Part shown: piece by piece, positions 25,748-34,220 of the stretch
How the letters are laid out: every line of letters begins with the position of its first letter
Position numbering within the stretch: the first letter of the stretch is position 1
Assembly (NCBI GenBank): GCA_934476515.1
Contig: CAKSNZ010000008.1
Coordinates: 7,348 to 71,347, forward strand
DNA from: an uncultured Ruminococcus sp.
GTDB lineage: Bacteria; Bacillota; Clostridia; Oscillospirales; Acutalibacteraceae
Length of the DNA: 64,000 nt
Direction of reading: 5' to 3'
The notes under the pieces: model-generated
Told to the model about the DNA's origin: nothing
The model's database searches: none
Seen by the model: only the letters and a program-made list of their open reading frames with translations
Position numbers and translations under genes: made by a program

Positions 25748-26677
25748 TTATTCATCATATAGATTAGTTGATAGGTATCTTTCGCCACCATCAGGGAAGA
25801 TAACAACAATGTTCTTACCCTTGTTTTCAGGACGAGCAGCTAACTGCTTACCTGCCCATAGAGCTGCACCTGAAGAAATACCGATTAAGAAACCTTCCTG
25901 CTTAGCAGCCTTTCTGGCTGTTAGGATTGCTTCATCATTAGGTACTGCAATGATTTCATCATAAATTTCTTTATCAAGAGTTTCAGGTACAAAGTTAGCA
26001 CCGATACCCTGAATCTTATGAGGACCGGCCTGACCCTTTGATAGTAGTGGAGATGTTTCAGGTTCTACTGCAATAACCTTAACATTAGGGTTCTGTTCCT
26101 TTAGATACTTACCTACACCGGAAAGTGTACCACCTGTACCAACACCGGCTACAAAGTAATCAACCTTGCCTTCTGTATCTGCCCAAATTTCAGGACCTGT
26201 TGTATCATAGTGCATCTTAGGGTTAATTGGGTTAGTAAACTGACCGGCAATAATGCTGTTTGGAATTTCCTTAGAAAGTTCCTCAGCCTTGTCTGATGCA
26301 CCCTTCATACCCTTGCTACCTTCTGTTAGTACAAGTTCTGCACCGTAAGCCTTAATAAGCATCTTTCTTTCGTTAGACATTGTTTCAGGCATTACGATAA
26401 TTGTTCTGTAGCCTTTAGCAGTTGCAACGGAAGCAAGACCGATACCTGTGTTACCACTTGTAGGTTCGATAATAACTGAACCTTTCTTTAGTCTGCCTGT
26501 CTTTTCTGCATCTTCAATAATAGCCTTAGCTACCCGATCCTTAACACTACCGGCTGGGTTAAATGATTCCAGCTTAGCTAGTAGTGTTGCCTGAATATTT
26601 TCTTCTGCTTCAATATGTGTAAGTTCCAGTAGTGGTGTGTTACCAACTAGTTCTGTAATTGATTTCTTAATTGCCAT
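25748..26677 (-). CDS. cysK: Cysteine synthase (O-acetylserine sulfhydrylase)
   Basis: PLP enzyme that makes L-cysteine from O-acetylserine and sulfide. It is 309 aa. The PLP lysine is in GSVKDRVA (Lys46), the substrate loop is [11 protein letters not shown] near residue 69, and the phosphate-binding GTGGTLSG is near residue 177. It follows metY by 16 bp, so both are in one sulfur-assimilation operon. That operon is headed by a leader ORF with four Cys codons. GC-richer codon use suggests high expression. Confidence 0.96.
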   Translation of the reverse strand: MAIKKSITELVGNTPLLELTHIEAEENIQATLLAKLESFNPAGSVKDRVAKAIIEDAEKTGRLKKGSVIIEPTSGNTGIGLASVATAKGYRTIIVMPETMSNERKMLIKAYGAELVLTEGSKGMKGASDKAEELSKEIPNSIIAGQFTNPINPKMHYDTTGPEIWADTEGKVDYFVAGVGTGGTLSGVGKYLKEQNPNVKVIAVEPETSPLLSKGQAGPHKIQGIGANFVPETLDKEIYDEIIAVPNDEAILTARKAAKQEGFLIGISSGAALWAGKQLAARPENKGKNIVVIFPDGGERYLSTNLYDE

Positions 26678-26693
26678 TGTTAGTTACCTCCCA

Positions 26694-27986
26694 TTACTTA
26701 ATTGCTGCAAAGCCTTTTTCTAGGTCAGCGATAATATCGTCAATGTTTTCAATACCGATTGATAGTCTTACTGTGTTTCTATAGATACCGGCACCTGCTA
26801 GTTCTTCATCATTCATCTGAGCATGAGTTGTGCTTGCTGGGTGAATTACAAGTGACTTAGCGTCAGCTACGTTAGCTAGTAGTGAGAATAGTTCTAGGTG
26901 GTCGATAAAGTCCTTAGTCTTCTGTTCGTCACCCTTTACTTCAAATGTAAAGATTGAACCACCACCGTTAGGGAAGTACTTCTTATATAGTTCCTGCTGA
27001 GATGGGTCATCAGAAACTGATGGATGGTGAACCTTTTCTACTAGTGGATGGTTGTTTAGGAACTGTACAACCTTTAGTGCATTTTCAACATGTCTTTCAA
27101 CTCTTAGTGAAAGTGTTTCAAGACCCTGTAGGAAGATAAATGCGTGGATTGGTGAAAGTGTAGCACCTGTATCACGAAGTAGTAAAGCTCTAATCTTTGT
27201 TACGAATGCTGCAGCACCTACATCTTCTGAGAAGCTAACACCATGGTAACTTGGGTTTGGAGCAACTAATGATTCAAACTTGCCTGATGCCTTCCAATCG
27301 AATTTACCACCATCAACAATAACACCACCGATTGTTGTACCGTGACCACCGATAAACTTAGTTGCTGAATGAACAACAACATCAGCACCGTATTCAATAG
27401 GTCTTACTAGGTAAGGTGTAGCGAATGTGTTATCAACGATTAGTGGAATGTTGTGCTTATGAGCAATCTTTGCAACTGCTTCAATATCAACAACATCGGA
27501 ATTTGGATTACCAAGTGTTTCAATGAAAACAAGCTTTGTGTTGTCCTTAATTGCATTTTCGATTTCATCAAAATCAAATGGATCAACGAAAGTTGTTTCA
27601 ACACCGTATTCAGGTAGTGTGTGTTCAAGTAGGTTGTATGTACCACCGTAAATGTTCTTAGCAGCAACAACATGGTCACCGTTAGAAGTAATGTTAGCAA
27701 TTGAGTAGTAAACTGCTGCTGCACCGGAAGCAACTGCAAGAGCAGCTACGCCACCTTCAAGAGCTGCAATTCTCTTTTCGAAGATTTCCTGTGTTGGGTT
27801 AGTAAGTCTGCCGTAAATGTTACCTGCATCTGCAAGACCGAATCTTGCTGCTGCATGGTCGCAGTTCTTAAATACAAATGAAGAAGTCTGGTAGATTGGA
27901 ACTGCTCTTGAATCTGTAACTGGGTCCGGAGCTTCCTGACCTACATGTAGCTGAAGTGTTTCGAATTTATAATTATTGTTTGACAT
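26694..27986 (-). CDS. metY: O-acetylhomoserine sulfhydrylase
   Basis: PLP-dependent Cys/Met-metabolism enzyme making homocysteine (or cysteine from O-acetylserine) with sulfide. It is 430 aa, the length of O-acetylhomoserine sulfhydrylases and about 50 residues longer than cystathionine synthases. YGRLTNPTQ near residue 60 and the PLP lysine in HSATKFIGGHG (Lys210) are visible. Ribosome site AAAGGAG. It lies 37 bp downstream of a 31-codon leader ORF, transcribed from a near-consensus sigma-A promoter. With cysK it forms a two-gene sulfide-incorporation operon. Confidence 0.95.
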   Translation of the reverse strand: MSNNNYKFETLQLHVGQEAPDPVTDSRAVPIYQTSSFVFKNCDHAAARFGLADAGNIYGRLTNPTQEIFEKRIAALEGGVAALAVASGAAAVYYSIANITSNGDHVVAAKNIYGGTYNLLEHTLPEYGVETTFVDPFDFDEIENAIKDNTKLVFIETLGNPNSDVVDIEAVAKIAHKHNIPLIVDNTFATPYLVRPIEYGADVVVHSATKFIGGHGTTIGGVIVDGGKFDWKASGKFESLVAPNPSYHGVSFSEDVGAAAFVTKIRALLLRDTGATLSPIHAFIFLQGLETLSLRVERHVENALKVVQFLNNHPLVEKVHHPSVSDDPSQQELYKKYFPNGGGSIFTFEVKGDEQKTKDFIDHLELFSLLANVADAKSLVIHPASTTHAQMNDEELAGAGIYRNTVRLSIGIENIDDIIADLEKGFAAIK

Positions 27987-28023
27987 AATTGTTTCTCCTT
28001 TAAATAAAAAATATATTTTAATG

Positions 28024-28119
28024 TTAGTTAGTTTCTGTTAAGTTTTGTGAGTTATTACAGCAACAACATCGTCCACTGCCATAATTTATTCTGTTGTAAA
28101 AATAAAATTTTTCAGACAT
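28024..28119 (-). CDS. Poly-cysteine leader peptide (31 aa), putative cysteine attenuator
   Basis: A complete short ORF, too small for routine gene calling, lies between the metY promoter and metY. Its ATG has GAGGT 8 nt upstream. Residues 13-21 read YGSGRCCCC, with consecutive codons TGT TGT TGC TGT, followed by ten residues and a stop 37 nt before the metY start. Four adjacent Cys codons in a leader of cysteine-making genes are the signature of ribosome-mediated cysteine sensing. Mycobacterial poly-Cys leader ORFs are a described parallel. No clear intrinsic terminator lies after it, so control may act on metY translation or on Rho rather than by classical attenuation. The mechanism is inference. 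Confidence 0.75.
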   Translation of the reverse strand: MSEKFYFYNRINYGSGRCCCCNNSQNLTETN

Positions 28120-28173
28120 AAATTTTTACCTCATTTCTTAATTACACATTTCCTATCTGTTTAGTGTGATTTG

Positions 28174-28202
28174 AATATATCATATTATTTCTGACTTGTC
28201 AA
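28174..28202 (-). promoter_or_regulatory. Sigma-A promoter of metY-cysK
   Basis: TTGACA, 17 bp, TATATT on the minus strand: a perfect -35 box, optimal spacing and five of six -10 matches. The predicted start near 28167 gives a leader of about 180 nt containing the poly-Cys ORF. Confidence 0.8.
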
Positions 28203-28220
28203 TAGTATTTTTTAAATTTC

Positions 28221-28260
28221 TTAAAAAAAATTACCACCCAATATTTTTGGATGGTAATTA
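28221..28260 (-). terminator. Terminator of the metallophosphoesterase gene
   Basis: AATTACCATCC, loop, GGGTGGTAATT on the minus strand, followed by TTTTTTTTAAG. It lies between the phosphoesterase stop and the metY promoter. Confidence 0.9.
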
Positions 28261-28284
28261 CAGATTTATTATTCTCTTACTGAA

Positions 28285-29394
28285 TTATTTATTAATATCC
28301 ACAACAACATATTCAGCTACACAACCGGTCTTAAACTTAATTGACCAGTCCCCTATTCCCGAACTGACAATAAAGTCTGTGTTCTTTTCTCTTTCGTAGC
28401 CATATGTTTTGTCATTCATACCCAGCCATTCACCTGAATATGTAATAGGAATTAACTGTCCACCATGAGTATGACCTGATAGTACCAGGTCAACATTGGT
28501 ATTCTTTTCTTCCTTATAGTGGTTAGGCTGATGGTCCAGCATAATTATATACTTATTGCAATCAAGGTTCTTTACAAGGTCCTTAGCACTTGCTCTTGTG
28601 CCACCCTTTTCTACCTCAGAATAATCCTGTCTGCCTACAATATAGAACTTATTATTTAGAAGTACACTTTCATCCTCAAGAACCTTAACACCGTTTTTCT
28701 TTAGTTCTTTTGCTAAATCATTACCGTCATAGCCTCTGTATTCTTTGCCGTAGTAACCCTTATCGTGATTACCGTAAACAAAATACACACCATACTTTGT
28801 CTTAAACTTACTTAGTGCTTTACAAGACTGTATCATATCTTCCTTAGAAGTATCATCATCAACAAAGTCACCTGTAATAACTACCACATCGGGATTTTCT
28901 TTATTCATAGTATCAACATACTGAGAAAATTCTTTATAGTGGAAAGTTGCACCAATATGAGAGTCTGAAAGTTGCACAATACGAAGTGAATTCATATCTT
29001 TCTCGGTAGTTAAGTTATAATCTGTAGCCACCACATTGTGAGCAAAGTACCAACCGAATGTTAGATACACTGCTGTAAGTATCATAGCGATTATACCTTG
29101 GAAATAAAATTTAAAAGGCTTTTTCCTACACTTCTTAATAATAAAGAAAATAAAGTCAACAATAAGCCAAATCACAACTAAATGCATCAGCACAATAATA
29201 CTGTTCATCATATTAAGAGTTAATGTTAAAACAGTAAACATAACAAGAATAATTATGATAGAAAGTAGAATATTGAGAAATTTCTTGTTCATTGTGATTT
29301 TCTTCATAAATCTAAATTTATAAAATCTGCTGATTAAATAAACAAAACAGGCTACTGCAAAAAGCAGAACAAAGCCAAATATTAACCCCCACAT
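28285..29394 (-). CDS. Membrane-anchored metallophosphoesterase
   Basis: A 369-aa protein. Four membrane segments occupy residues 1-125. A calcineurin-like phosphoesterase domain follows with all metal-binding motifs: LSDSHIG near residue 143, GDFVDD near 175, YGNHDKG near 206, and SGHTHGG near 307. The topology resembles YkuE/YaeI-type enzymes, some of which act on phospholipid or UDP-linked lipid substrates. The active site would be on the outer face after TM4. Single gene with promoter and terminator. Substrate unknown. Confidence 0.87.
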   Translation of the reverse strand: MWGLIFGFVLLFAVACFVYLISRFYKFRFMKKITMNKKFLNILLSIIIILVMFTVLTLTLNMMNSIIVLMHLVVIWLIVDFIFFIIKKCRKKPFKFYFQGIIAMILTAVYLTFGWYFAHNVVATDYNLTTEKDMNSLRIVQLSDSHIGATFHYKEFSQYVDTMNKENPDVVVITGDFVDDDTSKEDMIQSCKALSKFKTKYGVYFVYGNHDKGYYGKEYRGYDGNDLAKELKKNGVKVLEDESVLLNNKFYIVGRQDYSEVEKGGTRASAKDLVKNLDCNKYIIMLDHQPNHYKEEKNTNVDLVLSGHTHGGQLIPITYSGEWLGMNDKTYGYEREKNTDFIVSSGIGDWSIKFKTGCVAEYVVVDINK

Positions 29395-29429
29395 AATAAA
29401 CTCCTTTTCTGTAAAAAACTTTAGGTAAA

Positions 29430-29458
29430 ATCATAACAGAATAAATCCCAATTTGCAA
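29430..29458 (-). promoter_or_regulatory. Sigma-A promoter of the metallophosphoesterase gene
   Basis: TTGCAA, 17 bp, TATGAT on the minus strand, 36 bp before the start codon. Confidence 0.6.
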
Positions 29459-29501
29459 CAAAAAATTTCTTTTAAAACATTTACATCTACACAAAAGAGA
29501 G

Positions 29502-29530
29502 ATGGCTGTGATAGAGGGTATCACAGCCAT
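29502..29530. repeat. Isolated strong hairpin in a divergent intergenic region
   Basis: ATGGCTGTGAT, 7-nt loop, ATCACAGCCAT: 11 perfectly paired bases. Neither side has a clean T-run, so it is a poor terminator. It lies in the 324-bp gap 29395-29718 between divergent genes, upstream of both promoters. It could be an operator or a remnant. Nothing else is seen in this gap apart from the two promoters. Confidence 0.5.
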
Positions 29531-29668
29531 GAAGGGTATAAAAACAAATAACTTAGTTGTACTCAAATAATACTTTCATTTCAGCGTCCATTATAGCACA
29601 AAAAATGTTTTTGTAAATACAAATGGTAAAAATGATAGCTTTTTTGTCCAAAACGATTTATTTTTTTG

Positions 29669-29697
29669 CTGACAAATTAAAACAAATTATGTATAAT
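29669..29697 (+). promoter_or_regulatory. Sigma-A promoter of the LytTR regulator gene
   Basis: CTGACA, 17 bp, TATAAT, about 20 bp before the start codon at 29719. Confidence 0.6.
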
Positions 29698-29718
29698 AGT
29701 ATTAAGGAGAGGATAATT

Positions 29719-30444
29719 ATGATAAACCTTTTAATTTGTGATGATGATGTAAAAAGCACTGACAGCATTACTAAGCTGATAAGGGAATTCGAAAGCAAAA
29801 ACGATGTTGAATTTAATATTGAAGTGGAAAATGACAGCACTAAGGTTTCTTTAGAAAAAAACAGATACGACATTGCTATTGTAGATGTTGAGATGCCTAA
29901 CAAATCAGGACTTTTACTTGCTCAAGATATAAGAAGGGCTAACGAGGACTCTATAATTATTGTAATAACTTCTCATATGATTTATCTAGACAGTGCAATG
30001 GATATTCAAGCCTTTAGATTCTTAACAAAGCCTGTTGAAGAAGATAGATTTGACCTTAACTTTAAAAAGGCTATACAATATTATCAAACATTATTCAAAG
30101 AGATTTTTGTTGAGGAAAACGGAAAGGTGTATAAAATTAAAAGTGTTGATATTCTCTATATTGAAAATATTAAGCATGGTTCTAATGTAGTTACCAAAAC
30201 CAGAACATATAGAACAAACAAAAAGCCTTCCGAATGGGAAAAAATTATTGACCAGCCTAATTTCTTTGTACGTTCTCACAGAAGCTACACTGTTAACCTA
30301 CAGAACATAATTTATTTTGATAAGAATATTATCTCATTTACCAGAGGCAGAGGTAATGAGCCTATTTCATTACCTTGTGTTAGCCAAAGAAAATATCAAA
30401 ACTTCAGAAAAGCATTTTTTGATTTTGCCGGTCAGCTTGTTTAA
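29719..30444 (+). CDS. LytTR-family response regulator
   Basis: A 241-aa regulator. A receiver domain (1-120) has the acidic pocket DDD at 8-10 and phospho-acceptor Asp56 in AIVDVEMP. A LytTR DNA-binding domain occupies about 135-235, with the motif FFVRSHRSYTVNL near residue 183. The frame could extend upstream to 29623, but GGAGAGG 8-10 nt before the ATG of MINLLICDDD and the promoter position fix this start. It is a single gene: no sensor kinase or ABC exporter adjoins it. Such orphans often answer peptide or cell-envelope signals, but nothing here shows the target. Confidence 0.9.
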   Translation: MINLLICDDDVKSTDSITKLIREFESKNDVEFNIEVENDSTKVSLEKNRYDIAIVDVEMPNKSGLLLAQDIRRANEDSIIIVITSHMIYLDSAMDIQAFRFLTKPVEEDRFDLNFKKAIQYYQTLFKEIFVEENGKVYKIKSVDILYIENIKHGSNVVTKTRTYRTNKKPSEWEKIIDQPNFFVRSHRSYTVNLQNIIYFDKNIISFTRGRGNEPISLPCVSQRKYQNFRKAFFDFAGQLV

Positions 30445-30466
30445 ACAAATTTTATTTACAAAAGTT

Positions 30467-30500
30467 TCAGCGTGTATTTTATATACACGCTGATTTTTTA
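30467..30500. terminator. Terminator between the LytTR regulator and the LRR operon
   Basis: TCAGCGTGTAT, loop, ATACACGCTGA followed by TTTTTTAT on the plus strand. The minus strand ends in AAACTTTTG, so it may also end the leftward surface-protein operon. Confidence 0.88.
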
Positions 30501-30503
30501 TGC

Positions 30504-33500
30504 TTATTTAACTGTTACAATACACTTTGCCTTTTTCTTGCCATCCTTTGTTGTAACGATAATGGTAGTTTTTCCTGCTTTCTTCCCTACCACTTTACCT
30601 TTACTGTTTACTGTGGCAACTTTCTTATTACTTGAAGTAAATGTTACTGACTTCATATTTGCATTAGTAGGAAGTACAGTAGCCCTTAAAATAAAAGACT
30701 TGCCTTTCTTTATAGTTTTATTTTTTGCTGAAAGTTTAACTGACACTACCTTTTGGATAACAGTTACCTTACAAGTAGCTTTAACCTTACTGTCAGCTTT
30801 AGAACTTGCAGTAATAATACAAGTACCCTTTGAAACAGTAGTTACCTTACCTTTACTATCTACCTTTGCTACCTTTGGATTAGATGACTTCCAAACAACA
30901 CCTTTAGAACTTGCATTAGTTGGAGTAACAGTAGCTTTTAGTACAGTAGCAGTGTTTTTATTATACTTAGTCAGCACAATATTCTTTTTGTTAAGTGTTA
31001 ACTTAGTAGGGTTTACTACAGTAGGAGTTGTAGTTGATGGAGTTGTTGGAGCTTCAATATCGAAAAATCTAAATAGCTTTACTTCTTGTGTTAGCTTTTC
31101 TGCTGTTGAGCCTTTGTAACCTGTAATGTCAATTATACCCTTTCTATAAAAATATTCGCCATTATCACTTGTAACATATCCTATAGAATTAAGTTTTAAA
31201 TCAACATTTCTGTTTAGACAAGTAACTCTCCTTAATTGTTTACAATCCAGAAAAGCTAATACGGCTACATCTTCTACAGAAGTATCCAAAACTATCTTTT
31301 TCAATCCTGTTCCTTTAAAAGCATACCTACCTATTTTCTTAACATTCTCAAGGGTAACATCCTCAAGTGATGAACAATTATAAAATGTACTGTCTGATAA
31401 CTCAGAAATACTGTATGGGATTACTGCTTTCTTTAGTGATGTACAATTAGTGAACACACCTGTTCCCAACTTTGTAACAGAGTCAGGAATAGAGATTTCT
31501 TCAAGACTTGTACAACCGTAAAAGGCTTTGGAATTAATAGTCTTTATAGAGTCAGAAAACTCAACTGACTTTATACCTTTATTTTTGTAGAAAAGTTCAT
31601 CAGAAAGTGACTCAACACCATCTTGGAAAATAACCTTCTCTAAGTTATCGGCACGTGTAAAAGCACCCTTTGAAAAAGAAGTAATACCGTTTGGTACAGT
31701 ATATGTTTTGCTTGTTCTACCGGCAGGGTATAGCATTAACTTTGTCTTTTCTTTATTTACAAGAATACCGTTTATATCGGTATAAACAGAGTTGTTACTG
31801 TCAACATAAATTCCACCTAATGAAGAACAGTTATCAAAAATTCTAATACCTATTGATTTAATAGTGTATGGAATATACACTTCTTCAAGTGAAGTACAAT
31901 TTTTAAATAATGACTTACCTAAGCCGGTAATATTCTCATCAATAACCATTGATTTCAGTGATTTACAATTATAAAACAAACCATCATTTAAATATGTAAC
32001 GTTCTTAGGAATATTGAATTCTTTAACAGACTTACAATTTGAAAAAGCATAACTTCCAATACTTGAAACTGACTCAGGTAAAATTATTTCTTTTAGTGAC
32101 TTACAATTATAAAATGCATCTTCACCTATCTTTGTAACACCAAAAGGAATATTAACATTTTCAAGAGAAGAACAGTTATAAAATGCTCTGTATTTTATTT
32201 CTGTAATAGAATTAAGTTTAGGGATCTTCTTTAAATTGGTACAACCCATAAATGATTTTTCGCCTATATAATTTATATCACTTGAAAATTCAATTTCTTT
32301 TAAATAGGTGTCATTATAAAAAGCACTGTTTGGAATTTGAGTCACTGTATCAGGCAAAATAATTTTCTCTATATTGTAATATTTATAGTTACTTGCAAAA
32401 TTATATTCAAGAAAATTATATGAAACTTTAGTTACCTTATAGCCGTAAATTTCAGATAGTACATTCAGACTAGGCTTTTCTGCAAAAATATTCATATTGA
32501 ATTTTGTAATTTCTGCTGTACCGTCTGACAATACCTTGAAGTCATACAAATCATATTCAGGGTTTGGCTTATATTCTTTTCCACTTTTAATATCAACAAA
32601 AGGAATACTGCAATGGTTAGCATATTTATGAATATTAGAGCCATAATCACCATAGATTACAAAGTTAGTGTTTCTGCTAACGTCATAATAATCATAAGTA
32701 TCTTCCTTATAATAACCCAATGACTTTTGGTTATAATCAATTTCAAAATCATCTTTATCTCTACAATAAACCTTTTCAAGGTTAATAGCGTTTAAAAATC
32801 CTGCACCCTCAACAATACCTTCTACTGATTTAGGAATAGTATAGGAGGTATCCTTTCTGCCAACAGGATAATAGAGTATTATGCTACGTAAACACAGTAC
32901 ACCCTCAACATCTCTATAAAATTTATTGTCATTTGATACAAAAACATTTTGCATATTAGTTGAATAGGTAAAAGCAAATTTGTTTATATCGGTAACACCA
33001 CTGCCTATATGTACAGTTTCCAAGGTTTTGGACTTAAACTTACAAGAGATATTCTTGTAGCTATCAGGAATTGTCAGTTCCTTAATGTTGTTATTATACT
33101 TTAAAATATCTTCACCGATACCTACAACAGTTTTGCCATCTAGAGTTTCAGGTAAAGTAACACTTTCTTCTTCACCATAAGCCTCTACCAAAGTTGCCTC
33201 ATTATTTTCATCAAGTGTATAAACATAGTTATCTGCATAATATTTTTTCTGTTCAGTAGGCTGATACTTTTCAGCTACATTTACCTTAGTGTCCTTGCTT
33301 ATAGTCATAATAGGTCTAACACCAACGCAGTAGCTGTCAGGAGCAACATAATAATAATAGTCACTTGTTGATTTATAATCGGCAACATAACCCTTACTGT
33401 CAATACTGTTTATCCAACTGTAGCTATCATATCCGTTACATCTTGCATAAGCAGTTGAAGGTGTATTGTCCATTGTGAAAGTATCACTTTCATATTCTGA

Positions 33501-34208
33501 TTTAGTAGGAATCCATAACTTATCTGTGGCATAGTCATAATCCTTATTATCAGTTTGGTTAAGTTGGTTGTGGTGCTTTGTAGAATTAATCACTGACTTT
33601 TCATCATCACTAAAAGCAATAGAATAAAACTTTTCATTTAACCAATTACGCAAATAGGACTCATTCCATGATTGATATAACTTTACCCTATCATATATAG
33701 AAGTATCAAGGTTTCTTTCTGCAAGTACAGTTACATCGTCACCCTTAATACTTATAACTTTCCACTTGATAGGTTCATATGTAAACCAATAAGCCTCATC
33801 AATCTTGTAAGTACCTGTTCTTGAAATATAACCATATTGGGCTTCAGTGGCAGTACCGTAACTTCTTGGAATAGCATTTTCGGCATATACCTTTCTGTAC
33901 TTAACTCCATTATAAGTAACATCGGCATATCCCATATTTACTTCACCATAATTATCTACATAACCATAGCTTATCAGAGGTGCATCAATAGCATTTAGCT
34001 CACTTAGTAACTGAGTGCCTATAACCCTCTTTTGAGGATAAGAACCAAATTCTATAATATCACCTACATTTAAATTCTTGGTTTCTTCCTTAACTGTTTC
34101 GGTAGTGTTACCTGAGCTTTCCTCACCGTTTACAGAGGAAGGAACAGTTGTAACAATACTGATTGACATTAAAAGTGCCAACAAAACCGAAAAACTCTTT
34201 TTTAACAT
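30504..34208 (-). CDS. Secreted BspA-type leucine-rich-repeat protein with Ig-like (Big2) domains
   Basis: A 1234-aa exported protein and the last gene of the sigma-factor operon. The signal peptide spans residues 1-28. An N-terminal domain (about 48-305) with GSYPQKRV and YLRNWLN resembles the DUF6273 module of Firmicute surface proteins. Residues 330-1075 hold LRR_5/BspA repeats of the pattern IGxxAFxNCxSLxxIxIP, often interrupted by YPAGRTSK-like insertions. The C-terminus has two Big2-type Ig domains (about 1083-1160 and 1162-1234), each with a KVAKVDSKGKV or KVATVNSKGKV core. No LPXTG or S-layer motif is visible, so attachment is unclear. Likely binds host or plant polymers or other cells. 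GGAGGG ribosome site. Confidence 0.88.
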   Translation of the reverse strand: MLKKSFSVLLALLMSISIVTTVPSSVNGEESSGNTTETVKEETKNLNVGDIIEFGSYPQKRVIGTQLLSELNAIDAPLISYGYVDNYGEVNMGYADVTYNGVKYRKVYAENAIPRSYGTATEAQYGYISRTGTYKIDEAYWFTYEPIKWKVISIKGDDVTVLAERNLDTSIYDRVKLYQSWNESYLRNWLNEKFYSIAFSDDEKSVINSTKHHNQLNQTDNKDYDYATDKLWIPTKSEYESDTFTMDNTPSTAYARCNGYDSYSWINSIDSKGYVADYKSTSDYYYYVAPDSYCVGVRPIMTISKDTKVNVAEKYQPTEQKKYYADNYVYTLDENNEATLVEAYGEEESVTLPETLDGKTVVGIGEDILKYNNNIKELTIPDSYKNISCKFKSKTLETVHIGSGVTDINKFAFTYSTNMQNVFVSNDNKFYRDVEGVLCLRSIILYYPVGRKDTSYTIPKSVEGIVEGAGFLNAINLEKVYCRDKDDFEIDYNQKSLGYYKEDTYDYYDVSRNTNFVIYGDYGSNIHKYANHCSIPFVDIKSGKEYKPNPEYDLYDFKVLSDGTAEITKFNMNIFAEKPSLNVLSEIYGYKVTKVSYNFLEYNFASNYKYYNIEKIILPDTVTQIPNSAFYNDTYLKEIEFSSDINYIGEKSFMGCTNLKKIPKLNSITEIKYRAFYNCSSLENVNIPFGVTKIGEDAFYNCKSLKEIILPESVSSIGSYAFSNCKSVKEFNIPKNVTYLNDGLFYNCKSLKSMVIDENITGLGKSLFKNCTSLEEVYIPYTIKSIGIRIFDNCSSLGGIYVDSNNSVYTDINGILVNKEKTKLMLYPAGRTSKTYTVPNGITSFSKGAFTRADNLEKVIFQDGVESLSDELFYKNKGIKSVEFSDSIKTINSKAFYGCTSLEEISIPDSVTKLGTGVFTNCTSLKKAVIPYSISELSDSTFYNCSSLEDVTLENVKKIGRYAFKGTGLKKIVLDTSVEDVAVLAFLDCKQLRRVTCLNRNVDLKLNSIGYVTSDNGEYFYRKGIIDITGYKGSTAEKLTQEVKLFRFFDIEAPTTPSTTTPTVVNPTKLTLNKKNIVLTKYNKNTATVLKATVTPTNASSKGVVWKSSNPKVAKVDSKGKVTTVSKGTCIITASSKADSKVKATCKVTVIQKVVSVKLSAKNKTIKKGKSFILRATVLPTNANMKSVTFTSSNKKVATVNSKGKVVGKKAGKTTIIVTTKDGKKKAKCIVTVK

Positions 34209-34220
34209 AACTATTCCCTC

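Noticed and set aside
27987..28284. T-box or SAM/S-box riboswitch upstream of metY
   Set aside because: No T-box core sequence or S-box conserved helices were seen. The leader is only about 180 nt and is mostly occupied by the poly-Cys ORF.
29318..29566. 82-codon minus-strand ORF overlapping the metallophosphoesterase start
   Set aside because: It runs through the hairpin and the sigma-A promoter of the real gene in another frame, has no ribosome site and no recognisable features.
30472..31119. 215-codon plus-strand ORF across the 3' end of the large LRR/Ig protein gene
   Set aside because: It is the antisense shadow of the repetitive Big2 region. The protein is a Thr/Phe/Val-rich string with no domain, and the minus-strand gene is certain.
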